Source of the DNA: Gammaproteobacteria bacterium
GTDB lineage: Bacteria; Pseudomonadota; Gammaproteobacteria; UWMA-0217
Assembly: GCA_011330835.1 (NCBI GenBank)
Contig: DRPO01000004.1
Span: 1-9,558, forward strand
Length of the DNA stretch: 9,558 nt
Direction of reading: 5' to 3'
The translations under genes and the position numbers were made by a program. Positions 1-6,064 of the stretch are shown piece by piece. Every line of letters begins with the position of its first letter. Positions within the stretch are counted from its first letter, which is position 1. The notes under the pieces were generated by a model. The model made no database searches, was not told the origin of the DNA, and was given only the letters and a program-made list of their open reading frames with translations.

Positions 1-935
1 AGGCTATCCGCTTCACCAGCCAGCGGGCTGTTACGTTGGTGATCGCGGTGATCACGGTCGTGCTTGGATTGATCGTCCTGCGGCAGGGGCATGAAGCGAG
101 CGGATTCGCACTGTTCCTGTTTTTCGCGCTGGCGTTTGGGCTGGGCATTCTGATGACGCTGCCGATCGGCGGCGCCGACATGCCGGTGGTGATTTCGCTC
201 TACAACGCGCTGACCGGTCTGGCGGTCGGTTTCGAGGGCTTCGTGCTGCAAAACCCGGCGATGATGATCGCCGGCATTGTGGTCGGTTCCGCCGGAACGC
301 TGCTGACGCAGTTGATGGCCAAGGCCATGAATCGTCCCATCAGCAATGTCCTGTTCAGTAACTTTGGCGACACCGGCGGCGCGGAAGGCGGCGAGGTCAA
401 GGGAACAATGAAGCCCATCGAAGCGACCGACGCCGGCGTGATGATGGCGTTCTCCGACAAGGTCATCATCGTGCCCGGCTACGGCATGGCGGTCGCCCAG
501 GCTCAGCACAAGCTCTGGGAGCTGGTGCAACTGCTGCAAGAGCGCGGCGTGACGGTCAAATTCGCCATTCATCCGGTCGCGGGTCGGATGCCGGGCCACA
601 TGAACGTTTTGCTCGCCGAGGCCGGCGTGCCCTACGACATGATCTACGACCTCGACGAGATCAACAACGATTTCTCCACCGCCGATGTGGCGCTGGTAAT
701 CGGCGCCAACGACGTGGTCAACCCGGCGGCCCGCAACAACCCCGACAGTCCGATCTACGGCATGCCGATCCTCAATGTCGATCAGGCCAAGAACGTCATT
801 GTCATCAAGCGGGGGCAGGGTGCCGGCTTTTCCGGCATTGAGAATGAGCTGTTCTTCGCCGACAATACCCGTATGCTCTATGGCGATGGCCAGGAAATGG
901 TCAGCAAACTGATCGCGGCGATCAAGGAGATCTAA
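1..935 (+). CDS. pntB: NAD(P)(+) transhydrogenase subunit beta, 5'-truncated
   Basis: Beta subunit of the proton-translocating transhydrogenase of the inner membrane, which couples hydride transfer between NADH and NADP+ to proton flow. The reading frame is open to the left edge (first full codon at 3), so about 310 C-terminal residues are visible. The E. coli protein has 462, so roughly 150 are missing. Seen: hydrophobic membrane segments up to about base 350, the conserved GADMPVV stretch, the KAMNRP motif ending the membrane domain, then an NADP-binding domain III with PGYGMAVAQAQ, HPVAGRMPGHMNVLLAEA, DEINNDF, VIGANDVVNPAA, GMPILNV and the C-terminal MLYGDG. All domain III signatures look intact. 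The stop is TAA at 933-935. The alpha-subunit genes (pntA) would be expected just upstream. No terminator is visible before the next gene, 33 bases away, so read-through is plausible. Confidence 0.97.
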   Translation, partial: AIRFTSQRAVTLVIAVITVVLGLIVLRQGHEASGFALFLFFALAFGLGILMTLPIGGADMPVVISLYNALTGLAVGFEGFVLQNPAMMIAGIVVGSAGTLLTQLMAKAMNRPISNVLFSNFGDTGGAEGGEVKGTMKPIEATDAGVMMAFSDKVIIVPGYGMAVAQAQHKLWELVQLLQERGVTVKFAIHPVAGRMPGHMNVLLAEAGVPYDMIYDLDEINNDFSTADVALVIGANDVVNPAARNNPDSPIYGMPILNVDQAKNVIVIKRGQGAGFSGIENELFFADNTRMLYGDGQEMVSKLIAAIKEI

Positions 936-957
936 CCTCTCGCCCGGTTTTGAAAGC

Positions 958-963
958 AGGTGA
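958..963 (+). promoter_or_regulatory. Ribosome binding site fixing the start of the SH3-domain gene
   Basis: AGGTGA lies five bases before the ATG at 969 and matches the 16S anti-Shine-Dalgarno sequence. It overlaps the in-frame GTG at 960, which has no comparable site of its own. This favours ATG 969 over GTG 960. Confidence 0.6.
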
Positions 964-968
964 AGCGC

Positions 969-1631
969 ATGACGGCGTCAATCAGGCAGGGCTTGTGGTG
1001 GGGATTGGCGCTGCTGCTGTGGTGGCAATCGCCGGCGATCGCGCTGGAAGACATTGGCTATGTCACCGACCACCTGCGGCTCTCCCTGTACAGCGAAAAG
1101 GGCGGCGGCGAAAAGCTGCGCACGCTGGAATCCGGCGATGTTCTCGATCTGCTGGAAGAGTCCGGGGCCTGGCTCCGGGTTCGCACCGCCACCGGCGAAG
1201 AAGGCTGGGTCAAGAAACTTTACATCGTCGCCAAACCGACAGCCGGCCTCAGGCTCCCGGAAATCGAAAAGAAGCTCAAGGATCGCGAAAACCGAATCGC
1301 CGAACTCGAAAAGCAGATTGCCGAGCTGAAGAAAACCCTCGAAAGCAAGAAAGTCGGCGAAAGCCTCAAGGACGACTACGAAAAGCAACTGGTCGAGGCC
1401 AACCAGAAAAACGTCAGCCTGTTCAATGAGAAAGAGCAGCTGCGCAAACAGCTCGACCAAGCCAACCTTGAAATTCTCCACCTTAAGCAGGCGGCGGATG
1501 GCAAACGCGGCTACCCGGCGTTTACCTTGCCGCTCGCCATCGCGATCGGCGGTTTGCTGGTCGGCGTTCTCATCGGTTGGTGGCTACATGTCCGCAAGTT
1601 GCGCAAGCGTTTTTACGGCTTCAAAATGTAG
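969..1631 (+). CDS. YgiM-like SH3-domain protein, membrane anchored (TIGR04211 type)
   Basis: A 220-residue protein of the family that includes E. coli YgiM. Its biochemical role is not established; a periplasmic envelope function is an inference from the architecture. Seen in order: a cleavable-looking signal peptide with a Trp/Leu-rich core (residues 8-25, likely cut after AIA at 23-25); a bacterial SH3 domain (about 29-88, ending in the typical EEGWVKKLYI); a charged Glu/Lys-rich coiled coil (about 97-175); one transmembrane helix (about 186-206); and a short basic tail (HVRKLRKRF) expected in the cytoplasm. This order of parts and the length match the family. ATG 969 is chosen over GTG 960 because of the AGGTGA at 958-963. 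It lies 33 bases after pntB with no visible terminator between, so it may share that transcript. No clear terminator follows it except perhaps the palindromic repeat at 1695. Confidence 0.85.
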   Translation: MTASIRQGLWWGLALLLWWQSPAIALEDIGYVTDHLRLSLYSEKGGGEKLRTLESGDVLDLLEESGAWLRVRTATGEEGWVKKLYIVAKPTAGLRLPEIEKKLKDRENRIAELEKQIAELKKTLESKKVGESLKDDYEKQLVEANQKNVSLFNEKEQLRKQLDQANLEILHLKQAADGKRGYPAFTLPLAIAIGGLLVGVLIGWWLHVRKLRKRFYGFKM

Positions 1632-1694
1632 TTGGTCGGGACGACGCCTTTCCGCGCCGGTATTCCTGGGCGTGAGAGATGAATCCTCGAATCC

Positions 1695-1724
1695 GTAGGG
1701 TGGATCAAGTGAAGCGGATCCACC
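1695..1724 (+). repeat. Palindromic interspersed repeat, copy 1
   Basis: A 30-bp unit beginning GTAGGGTGGATC. It contains an 8-bp perfect stem GGTGGATC/GATCCACC (1699-1706 with 1717-1724) around a 10-base loop. The reverse complement recurs at 1831-1860 with one mismatch in the loop region. From memory, units of the type GTAGGGTGGAT...ATCCACC are common in intergenic DNA of gammaproteobacteria and other phyla. I could not check copy number here. Confidence 0.8.
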
Positions 1725-1830
1725 GAATATACTTCCCGCGTTCAAGAAAACCCTGTTCAGGGCGCGTGGATTATTGTCGAGAGCAAGGTGTAACAATGCG
1801 GGTACGGTGGCGCTACGTCTAGTCGCGCTT

Positions 1831-1860
1831 GGTGGATCCGCTTCGCTTGATCCACCCTAC
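1831..1860 (-). repeat. Palindromic interspersed repeat, copy 2 (inverted)
   Basis: Reverse complement of the unit at 1695-1724, 29 of 30 bases identical, reading GGTGGATC at 1831-1838 and GATCCACCCTAC at 1849-1860. It forms the same 8-bp stem with a 10-base loop. The two copies face each other across 106 bases, so the transcribed pair could also fold into one long 30-bp stem. Confidence 0.8.
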
Positions 1861-1921
1861 TTCCCGCTCTCGGCGGAAAGGTGCGCGGCCTGGAAGGGGT
1901 GTTTTTGGTCGCGCTAGCAAT

Positions 1922-1950
1922 AAAAAAAAGGGCCTCGAAAGAGGCCCTTT
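1922..1950 (-). terminator. Strong intrinsic terminator facing the minus strand
   Basis: A perfect 10-bp stem (1927-1936 with 1941-1950, core GGGCCTC/GAGGCCC) has a four-base loop at 1937-1940. Read on the minus strand it ends in eight consecutive T (1922-1929). Read on the + strand the stem is followed only by TTTGAAAAC, so + strand activity would be weak. No recognised minus-strand gene lies upstream of it, which makes its purpose unexplained. Confidence 0.75.
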
Positions 1951-2100
1951 GAAAACATGGATGTTGCTGCTCTGGAAATATCCGCGACAGGTCATCCATG
2001 CTCCCCCAACCTGCCAGATCCACAATCTGATTATTGTTGTTGTCTCCCTGTGAGTACCCGGCATTCAGGAAGGAAGTTCCTTCTTCCACCCGGTCCCTGA
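1922..2100 (-). other. Candidate minus-strand structured transcript (small RNA), unconfirmed
   Basis: On the minus strand three foldable elements come in series. First is a short hairpin GAAGGA/TCCTTC with a three-base loop (2069-2083). Next is an 8-bp inverted repeat CATGGATG/CATCCATG with a 29-base loop (1956-1963 and 1993-2000). Last is the strong terminator at 1922-1950. Structured elements ending in a U-tract are typical of bacterial small RNAs. I found no convincing minus-strand promoter, so the 5' end given here is arbitrary. It could instead be the 3' end of a decayed gene. Confidence 0.2.
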
Positions 2101-2311
2101 GTTTGTTGTTATGGCAGTCCCTGCCTTGTGGGTACGGGTGAAGTTTCCCGCCTGGGAGGGCGCTCGGCAATCGGTCTGCGGGAAAGGCTCGAACTGGTAC
2201 TGTTTTGCCACGGGAATAGCGCGATGGGGGTCGGGTTTTGAGGGCGGTTTCTCCTGCTTTCGCCGACAGCTTCCTTGCGAGGCGGCGTGTAGCGGCCTTG
2301 TCAGGCGCCTT

Positions 2312-2363
2312 GGGGGAGACCGGCCCCCCCTGGGAGCGCTGGCGTCCCGCCGGCCCACCGGCG
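2312..2363. repeat. GC-rich palindromic cluster, REP-like
   Basis: Three overlapping potential hairpins lie within 52 bases: GGGGG (2312-2316) with CCCCC (2326-2330); CTGGCG/CGCCGG with a three-base loop (2339-2353, one T-G pair); and CGCCGG/CCGGCG with a CCCA loop (2348-2363). The last two share an arm and exclude each other. The core GGGAGCGCTGGCGTCCCGCC resembles dispersed GC-rich repeats I have seen in other bacterial genomes, but there is only one copy in this window. Confidence 0.35.
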
Positions 2364-2453
2364 ATGACGGGCGCGGCCCGACGAGCCGGGTGGCCAAGCG
2401 CATTTTCCGCTCACGGCGCTGCAACACTTCGGTCAGAGTCGACAGCTCCGAAT

Positions 2454-2482
2454 GGGGTATTCTTGGTCACAAGAGGTATAAT
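2454..2482 (+). promoter_or_regulatory. Candidate promoter of the yrbG-kds-lpt cluster
   Basis: A perfect TATAAT sits at 2477-2482, 28 bases before the yrbG ATG. A hexamer at the right distance (2454-2459, GGGGTA) does not match TTGACA, so the -35 is weak and an activator may be needed. Transcription would begin near 2489, giving a leader of only about 22 bases that contains the GGTGAG ribosome binding site (2503-2508). Confidence 0.5.
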
Positions 2483-2510
2483 CCGCTCCCTTTTCATTAT
2501 CTGGTGAGCC

Positions 2511-3488
2511 ATGTTGCTTGCGATTGCCGCTGTTGTGGCGGGTCTGGTTTTGCTGGTCTGGAGTTCCGACCGGTTCGTGGATGGGGCCAGCGCGCTGGCC
2601 TTTCATTTCGGCGTGTCGAAGCTGGTCATTGGACTGACGGTGGTCGGGCTGGGGACTTCGGCGCCCGAAATGCTGGTCTCGGCGTTCGCGGCGCTGGGAG
2701 GCAATCCGGCGCTGGGGATCGGTAATGCGATTGGCTCGAATATCGCCAATATCGCGCTGATTCTTGGCGTTACGGCGCTGTTCTTTCCGTTGCTCGCGCA
2801 TTCCCGAATTGTGCGTATCGAGTTGCCGATCCTGCTGGGGACGACGCTGTTTGGCGGTATTCTCGTCTACAATGGCTTTCTGTCTCGGCTGGATGGTCTG
2901 TTGTTGCTGTCGATGCTGGCGGCGGTGATGGTCTGGCTGGTGCGGGATTCGATGCGCAACAAGGACGATGTGATGGCCGAGGAGTTGGCGTCCGAGGTGG
3001 AGGTCGGGTTGTCGTTGCGGGAGGCCGCGCTGTGGTTCGTCGTCGGGCTGGTGGTTCTGCTGATCAGCGCCCGGATGCTGGTCTGGGGCGCGGTCATCGT
3101 GGCGCAGGCGCTGGGCGTCAGCGATCTGGTGATTGGTTTGACGATCGTGGCGGTGGGCACGAGTCTGCCGGAGCTGGCGGCGTCGATCGCGGGCGCGCGC
3201 AAGGGGGAGTCGGATTTGGTGATCGGCAATGTCATCGGTTCGAACATGTTCAATTTACTGGGGGTGATGGCGATTGCCGGCCTGATTTCGCCCTCGAAGA
3301 TTCCAGCCGACGTGCTGGCGCGCGATTTTCCGCTGATGGCGGGGCTGACGATCGCCTTGATGCTGGTGGCGTTCAGCTTTCGCGCTTCGGAGCGTCACAT
3401 CTATCGATTGGAGGGAGCCGTACTGACGGGGGTGTTTGTGGTGTATCAATATCTGTTGTTTGCGTCGGTCGACGGGGTGGGCGGATGA
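2511..3488 (+). CDS. yrbG: Calcium/sodium antiporter of the CaCA family, YrbG type
   Basis: Inner-membrane cation exchanger expected to move Ca2+ against Na+ or H+. At 325 residues it has the same length as E. coli YrbG. The protein is hydrophobic throughout with about ten membrane segments in two inverted halves. Each half carries an alpha-repeat: GLGTSAPE plus GNAIGSNIAN (residues 47-80) and VAVGTSLPE plus GNVIGSNMFN (214-248). The ion-binding acidic residues E53 and E221 are both present. A charged cytoplasmic loop (about 145-168, NKDDVMAEELASE) links the halves. The ATG at 2511 follows GGTGAG and gives the expected N-terminus. Its TGA overlaps the kdsD ATG by four bases (ATGA). It heads the kds-lpt cluster as in E. 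coli, although no direct role in LPS synthesis is known. Confidence 0.93.
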   Translation: MLLAIAAVVAGLVLLVWSSDRFVDGASALAFHFGVSKLVIGLTVVGLGTSAPEMLVSAFAALGGNPALGIGNAIGSNIANIALILGVTALFFPLLAHSRIVRIELPILLGTTLFGGILVYNGFLSRLDGLLLLSMLAAVMVWLVRDSMRNKDDVMAEELASEVEVGLSLREAALWFVVGLVVLLISARMLVWGAVIVAQALGVSDLVIGLTIVAVGTSLPELAASIAGARKGESDLVIGNVIGSNMFNLLGVMAIAGLISPSKIPADVLARDFPLMAGLTIALMLVAFSFRASERHIYRLEGAVLTGVFVVYQYLLFASVDGVGG

Positions 3489-4459
3489 ACCTGGATCGAG
3501 ACCAGTTGATTTCTCTGGCGCGCGAGGTGCTGACGCTGGAAGCGAGCGCGGTGGCGGCGCTGTCGGAGCGGATCGATGGCGATTTCGTCGAGGCCTGTCA
3601 GTTATTGTATGGCTGCCGGGGTCGGGTGGTGGTCACCGGCATGGGCAAGTCGGGCCATATCGGGGGCAAGGCGGCGGCGACGCTGGCGAGCACCGGGACG
3701 CCGGCCTTTTTCGTGCATCCCGGCGAGGCTTCGCATGGCGACCTGGGCATGATTACCGACGAGGATGTGGTAATCGCGATTTCCAATTCCGGCGAGACGG
3801 ATGAGATCCTGACGATTCTGCCGCTGATCAAGCGTCTTCACGCGCCGCTGATCACGATGACGGGGAATCCGGAGTCGCGGCTGGCCCGGCAGGCGGATGT
3901 GAATCTGGATATCAGCGTCGAGCAGGAGGCCTGCCCGCTGAATCTGGCGCCGACCACCAGCACGACGGTAACGCTGGCGCTGTGTGACGCGCTGGCGGTC
4001 AGTCTGCTCAAGGGCAGGGGGTTTACCGCCGAGGATTTCGCGCGTTCCCCCCCCGGCGGCAAGCTCGGGCGGCGGCTGCTGCTGAGCGTCGGTGATATCA
4101 TGCATCCGGTCGAGCGCACGCCGAAGGTGTCGCCCCGGGCGATGCTGGTCGAGGCGCTGGAGGAGATGAGCGGCAAGGGGCTGGGGTTCACCACGGTGGT
4201 CGATGACGCCGGTCGCCTGCTGGGCGTCTATACCGATGGCGATCTGCGTCGCACGCTGGACCGGCAGGTCGATGTCCGTTCGACGCCGGTGGAGCAGCTG
4301 ATGACCACGCCCTGCGAGACGACGACGGCGGATATGCTGGCGGTCGAGGCGCTGAACCAGATGGAGGGGCGCATTCTGACCTTGCCGGTGGTGGACGAGA
4401 ACCATATCGTGATTGGCGCGTTGCACATGCATGATCTGCTGCGGGCGGGCGTCGTATAG
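3485..4459 (+). CDS. kdsD: Arabinose-5-phosphate isomerase, catalytic His replaced by Pro
   Basis: Cytoplasmic isomerase converting ribulose 5-phosphate to arabinose 5-phosphate, the first committed step to Kdo for lipopolysaccharide. The length of 324 residues is close to 328 in E. coli. A SIS domain (about 40-175) contains GMGKSGHIGGKAAATLASTG, HPGEASHGDLGM, SNSGET and APTTSTT. Two CBS domains follow (about 203-265 and 270-324, ending HMHDLLRAGVV). Aligned by eye with E. coli KdsD, the catalytic residues K59, E111 and E152 are present as K55, E107 and E148, and H88 as H84. H193, normally in the motif SHPGG, is replaced by Pro at 189 (SPPGG, codon CCC at 4049-4051 inside a run of eight C). 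The frame continues cleanly, so this is a substitution, not an indel. The ATG overlaps the yrbG stop; the upstream frame is open but overlies yrbG and lacks family motifs. Confidence 0.95.
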   Translation: MNLDRDQLISLAREVLTLEASAVAALSERIDGDFVEACQLLYGCRGRVVVTGMGKSGHIGGKAAATLASTGTPAFFVHPGEASHGDLGMITDEDVVIAISNSGETDEILTILPLIKRLHAPLITMTGNPESRLARQADVNLDISVEQEACPLNLAPTTSTTVTLALCDALAVSLLKGRGFTAEDFARSPPGGKLGRRLLLSVGDIMHPVERTPKVSPRAMLVEALEEMSGKGLGFTTVVDDAGRLLGVYTDGDLRRTLDRQVDVRSTPVEQLMTTPCETTTADMLAVEALNQMEGRILTLPVVDENHIVIGALHMHDLLRAGVV

Positions 4460-4471
4460 AGGAAGCGAATC

Positions 4472-4993
4472 ATGGAAAAACTGATGGCGCTGGCCGCGAC
4501 GATCGAGCTGGTGATTTTCGATGTCGATGGCGTGCTGACCGACGGGACGCTGTTTCTCGGCGACGACGGCCAGGAATACAAGGCCTTCAATTCCAAGGAC
4601 GGGCACGGCATCCGCATGCTGCACGAATCCGGCGTGCGTTCGGCGATCCTGACGGGACGCCAGTCGAACGTGGTCAAGCATCGCGCCAGCGATCTCGGCA
4701 TCGAATATGTCATGCAGGGCCACCGCGACAAGCGTCCGGCGTTCGAGGCGCTGTGCAAGGAGACCGGGCTGGCCCCGGCGGTGATGGCCTATGTCGGCGA
4801 TGATGTCGTCGATCTGCCGGTGATGACCCAGGTCGGCTTCGCCATCGCGGTCAACGACGCGCACCCGATGGTCAAGCGGCATGCGCACTGGACGACGGCG
4901 GCGGTGGGTGGGCGCGGCGCGGCGCGCGAGGTCTGCGAGTTCCTGATGGAAGCCCGGGGCGTGCTGGACGAAAAACTGCGGTCCTATTTGTGA
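4472..4993 (+). CDS. kdsC: 3-deoxy-D-manno-octulosonate-8-phosphate phosphatase
   Basis: Cytoplasmic HAD-superfamily phosphatase that removes phosphate from Kdo 8-phosphate to give Kdo. It has 173 residues, against 188 in E. coli; the difference is mainly at the N-terminus. Motif I is FDVDGVLTDG with nucleophile D17 and acid/base D19, motif II is LTGR (T61), a lysine follows in GHRDKRPAF (K87), and the Mg-binding motif is YVGDDVVDLPVM (D110, D111). The C-terminal GGRGAAREVCEF, typical of KdsC, is present. No cap domain is visible, as expected of this tetrameric type C0 subfamily. The ATG lies 12 bases after kdsD and follows AGAGGAAG (4458-4465). The TGA overlaps the lptC start. Confidence 0.95.
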   Translation: MEKLMALAATIELVIFDVDGVLTDGTLFLGDDGQEYKAFNSKDGHGIRMLHESGVRSAILTGRQSNVVKHRASDLGIEYVMQGHRDKRPAFEALCKETGLAPAVMAYVGDDVVDLPVMTQVGFAIAVNDAHPMVKRHAHWTTAAVGGRGAAREVCEFLMEARGVLDEKLRSYL

Positions 4994-5547
4994 CACTGTC
5001 GCCGCTGACATTTCGCGTCGTCGTGGCCGTTTTGCTGATGCTGGCCATTGGCGGCGTTTTTCTGTTCTGGTCGCGAACCGGCGAGCCGCCGGCGGGACTG
5101 GAGGAGGCTGCGACCAACCAGTTCTACCTGAAGCAGTTTACCCTGACGGGGTATGACGGCGGCGGGCAACCCAATGTTCGGCTGGAGGCCGAGCGGCTGG
5201 AGCAGTCGTCGCTGTCGGGCGATTTGACCATTACCGCGCCCCGTTTTCGCCTGACCGACGAGAAGGGCGGGGTCTGGCGTCTGGAGGCGGAAAGCGGCGA
5301 GATGGACGAGGCGATGATCCATGCCGCGCTGGCCGGCGATGTGACGCTGGTTTTCGAAGACAATCCCCACGCGGTGATGAAGACGCCCCGGCTGGACGCC
5401 GAACTCAAGGCGCGCATCGTCAGCACCGACGCGGGGGTGAGGGTGATTCAGGGAAACAACCATATCGAGAGCGTCTCGATGCGGGCAGATCTGGCGAGGG
5501 ACCGGATCAGCCTGTCCGATTCGGTGAGAGGTGTCTATGTTCCGTGA
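4990..5547 (+). CDS. lptC: LPS export protein LptC
   Basis: Bitopic inner-membrane protein that passes lipopolysaccharide from the LptB2FG transporter to LptA. It has 185 residues (E. coli 191). A short N-terminus is followed by one transmembrane helix (about 8-27) and a periplasmic beta-jellyroll domain (about 40-180) with alternating polar/hydrophobic strands such as FTLTGYDG, ITAPRFRLTD, VWRLEAESG and DVTLVF. LptC sequences are poorly conserved, so the call rests on architecture plus position between kdsC and lptA. The start is GTG at 4990, overlapping the kdsC TGA as GTGA. No ATG fits, and this start places the membrane helix correctly. The overlap suggests translational coupling to kdsC. 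Confidence 0.92.
   Translation: MTLSPLTFRVVVAVLLMLAIGGVFLFWSRTGEPPAGLEEAATNQFYLKQFTLTGYDGGGQPNVRLEAERLEQSSLSGDLTITAPRFRLTDEKGGVWRLEAESGEMDEAMIHAALAGDVTLVFEDNPHAVMKTPRLDAELKARIVSTDAGVRVIQGNNHIESVSMRADLARDRISLSDSVRGVYVP
5526..5533 (+). promoter_or_regulatory. Ribosome binding site supporting ATG 5537 as the lptA start
   Basis: GAGAGGTG inside the end of lptC lies just before the ATG at 5537, with close spacing. An in-frame GTG at 5531 sits within this site and has only a weak GGTGAG ahead of it. Either start leaves the signal peptide intact; ATG 5537 is preferred. Confidence 0.45.
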
Positions 5548-6064
5548 TTGGCGATGGCGTGGTTTTGGCTGGTTGCTGGCGCTTCTGGCGATTGTCCCGG
5601 CGATCTCCTCGCAGGCGCGGGAAACCGCCGACGCCGCGCCCATCAAGATCCTCGCGGACAAGGTCGAGGTCGATCCCAATACCAATGTGAGCGTCTATTC
5701 CGGCCACGTGGAGCTGACTCAGGGCGTCATGCGGCTGACCGCGGACTCCCTGACGGTGTCGCTCAAGGACGGACAGCTCGACAAACTCGTGGCGAGCGGC
5801 TCGCCGGCGCGCTTCAAGACCGTGCTGGAAGATGGCCGCCCGGCGGTTGGCGAGGCGCGGGAAATCGAATTTCTGGCGTTGCGTCAGCGTTTGCTGCTCA
5901 AGGGCGACGGCAAGCTCGAAGAGGGCGGCAACAGCGTCGCCAACGACCGCATCGTCTTCAATCTGGAGACCGGCAACCTCAGCGCCGGCGGCGAACCGGC
6001 CAAGGGGCGCGTCGAGGTCACCATCTTGCCCGCCAATCCGCCGGCTTCGGAGCAGTCTCGATGA
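5537..6064 (+). CDS. lptA: Periplasmic LPS bridge protein LptA
   Basis: Periplasmic OstA-fold protein that polymerises head to tail into the bridge carrying lipopolysaccharide from LptC to LptD. It has 175 residues from ATG 5537 (177 from GTG 5531), against 185 in E. coli. Seen: a basic N-terminus with a hydrophobic core (about 9-27) and a likely signal peptidase cut after SQA at 25-27; the OstA domain from about 35, opening PIKILADKVEVD with the typical YSGHVELTQGVMRLTADSL at 54-72; later strands including ASGSPARF and AREIEF; and a polar tail. It overlaps lptC by 11 bases and ends in ATGA shared with lptB, so translation of the three lpt genes is probably coupled. Confidence 0.94.
   Translation: MFRDWRWRGFGWLLALLAIVPAISSQARETADAAPIKILADKVEVDPNTNVSVYSGHVELTQGVMRLTADSLTVSLKDGQLDKLVASGSPARFKTVLEDGRPAVGEAREIEFLALRQRLLLKGDGKLEEGGNSVANDRIVFNLETGNLSAGGEPAKGRVEVTILPANPPASEQSR

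Larger units (their letters stand above)
1695..1860. mobile_element. Possible non-autonomous element (MITE- or BIME-like) bounded by inverted palindromes
   Basis: The two inverted 30-bp copies delimit a 166-bp unit with no coding potential, the layout expected of a REP doublet or a miniature inverted-repeat element. No target-site duplication is visible just outside (left flank TCGAATCC, right flank TTCCCGCT), so insertion as a unit is not shown. A simple REP pair mobilised by a RAYT-type enzyme elsewhere in the genome is the alternative. Confidence 0.35.
1632..2510. other. 879-bp intergenic region without a convincing gene
   Basis: Separates the pntB-side genes from the yrbG-lpt cluster. 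No frame on either strand has family motifs or a plausible start with a ribosome binding site. From left to right it holds an unremarkable stretch to about 1690, two oppositely oriented palindromic repeats (1695-1724 and 1831-1860), a minus-strand terminator (1922-1950), an inverted repeat (1956-2000) and a short hairpin (2069-2083). A stretch of mixed composition runs to about 2270, followed by a very GC-rich palindromic segment (2280-2420) and a TATAAT box at 2477-2482 before yrbG. The region looks like repeat-rich, possibly decayed sequence with one transcription stop facing the minus strand. Confidence 0.7.

Noticed and set aside
960..968. GTG 960 as start of the SH3-domain protein
   Set aside because: It overlaps the ribosome binding site AGGTGA that is well spaced for ATG 969.
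2111..2725. Plus-strand frame of 204 codons running into yrbG
   Set aside because: It overlaps the well-supported yrbG in another frame, crosses the promoter and palindromic block, and shows no domain.
3602..5011. Long minus-strand open frame of 469 codons
   Set aside because: It lies antisense to kdsD and kdsC, is Arg/Gln/His-rich with no family motif, and is the usual by-product of GC-rich third codon positions.
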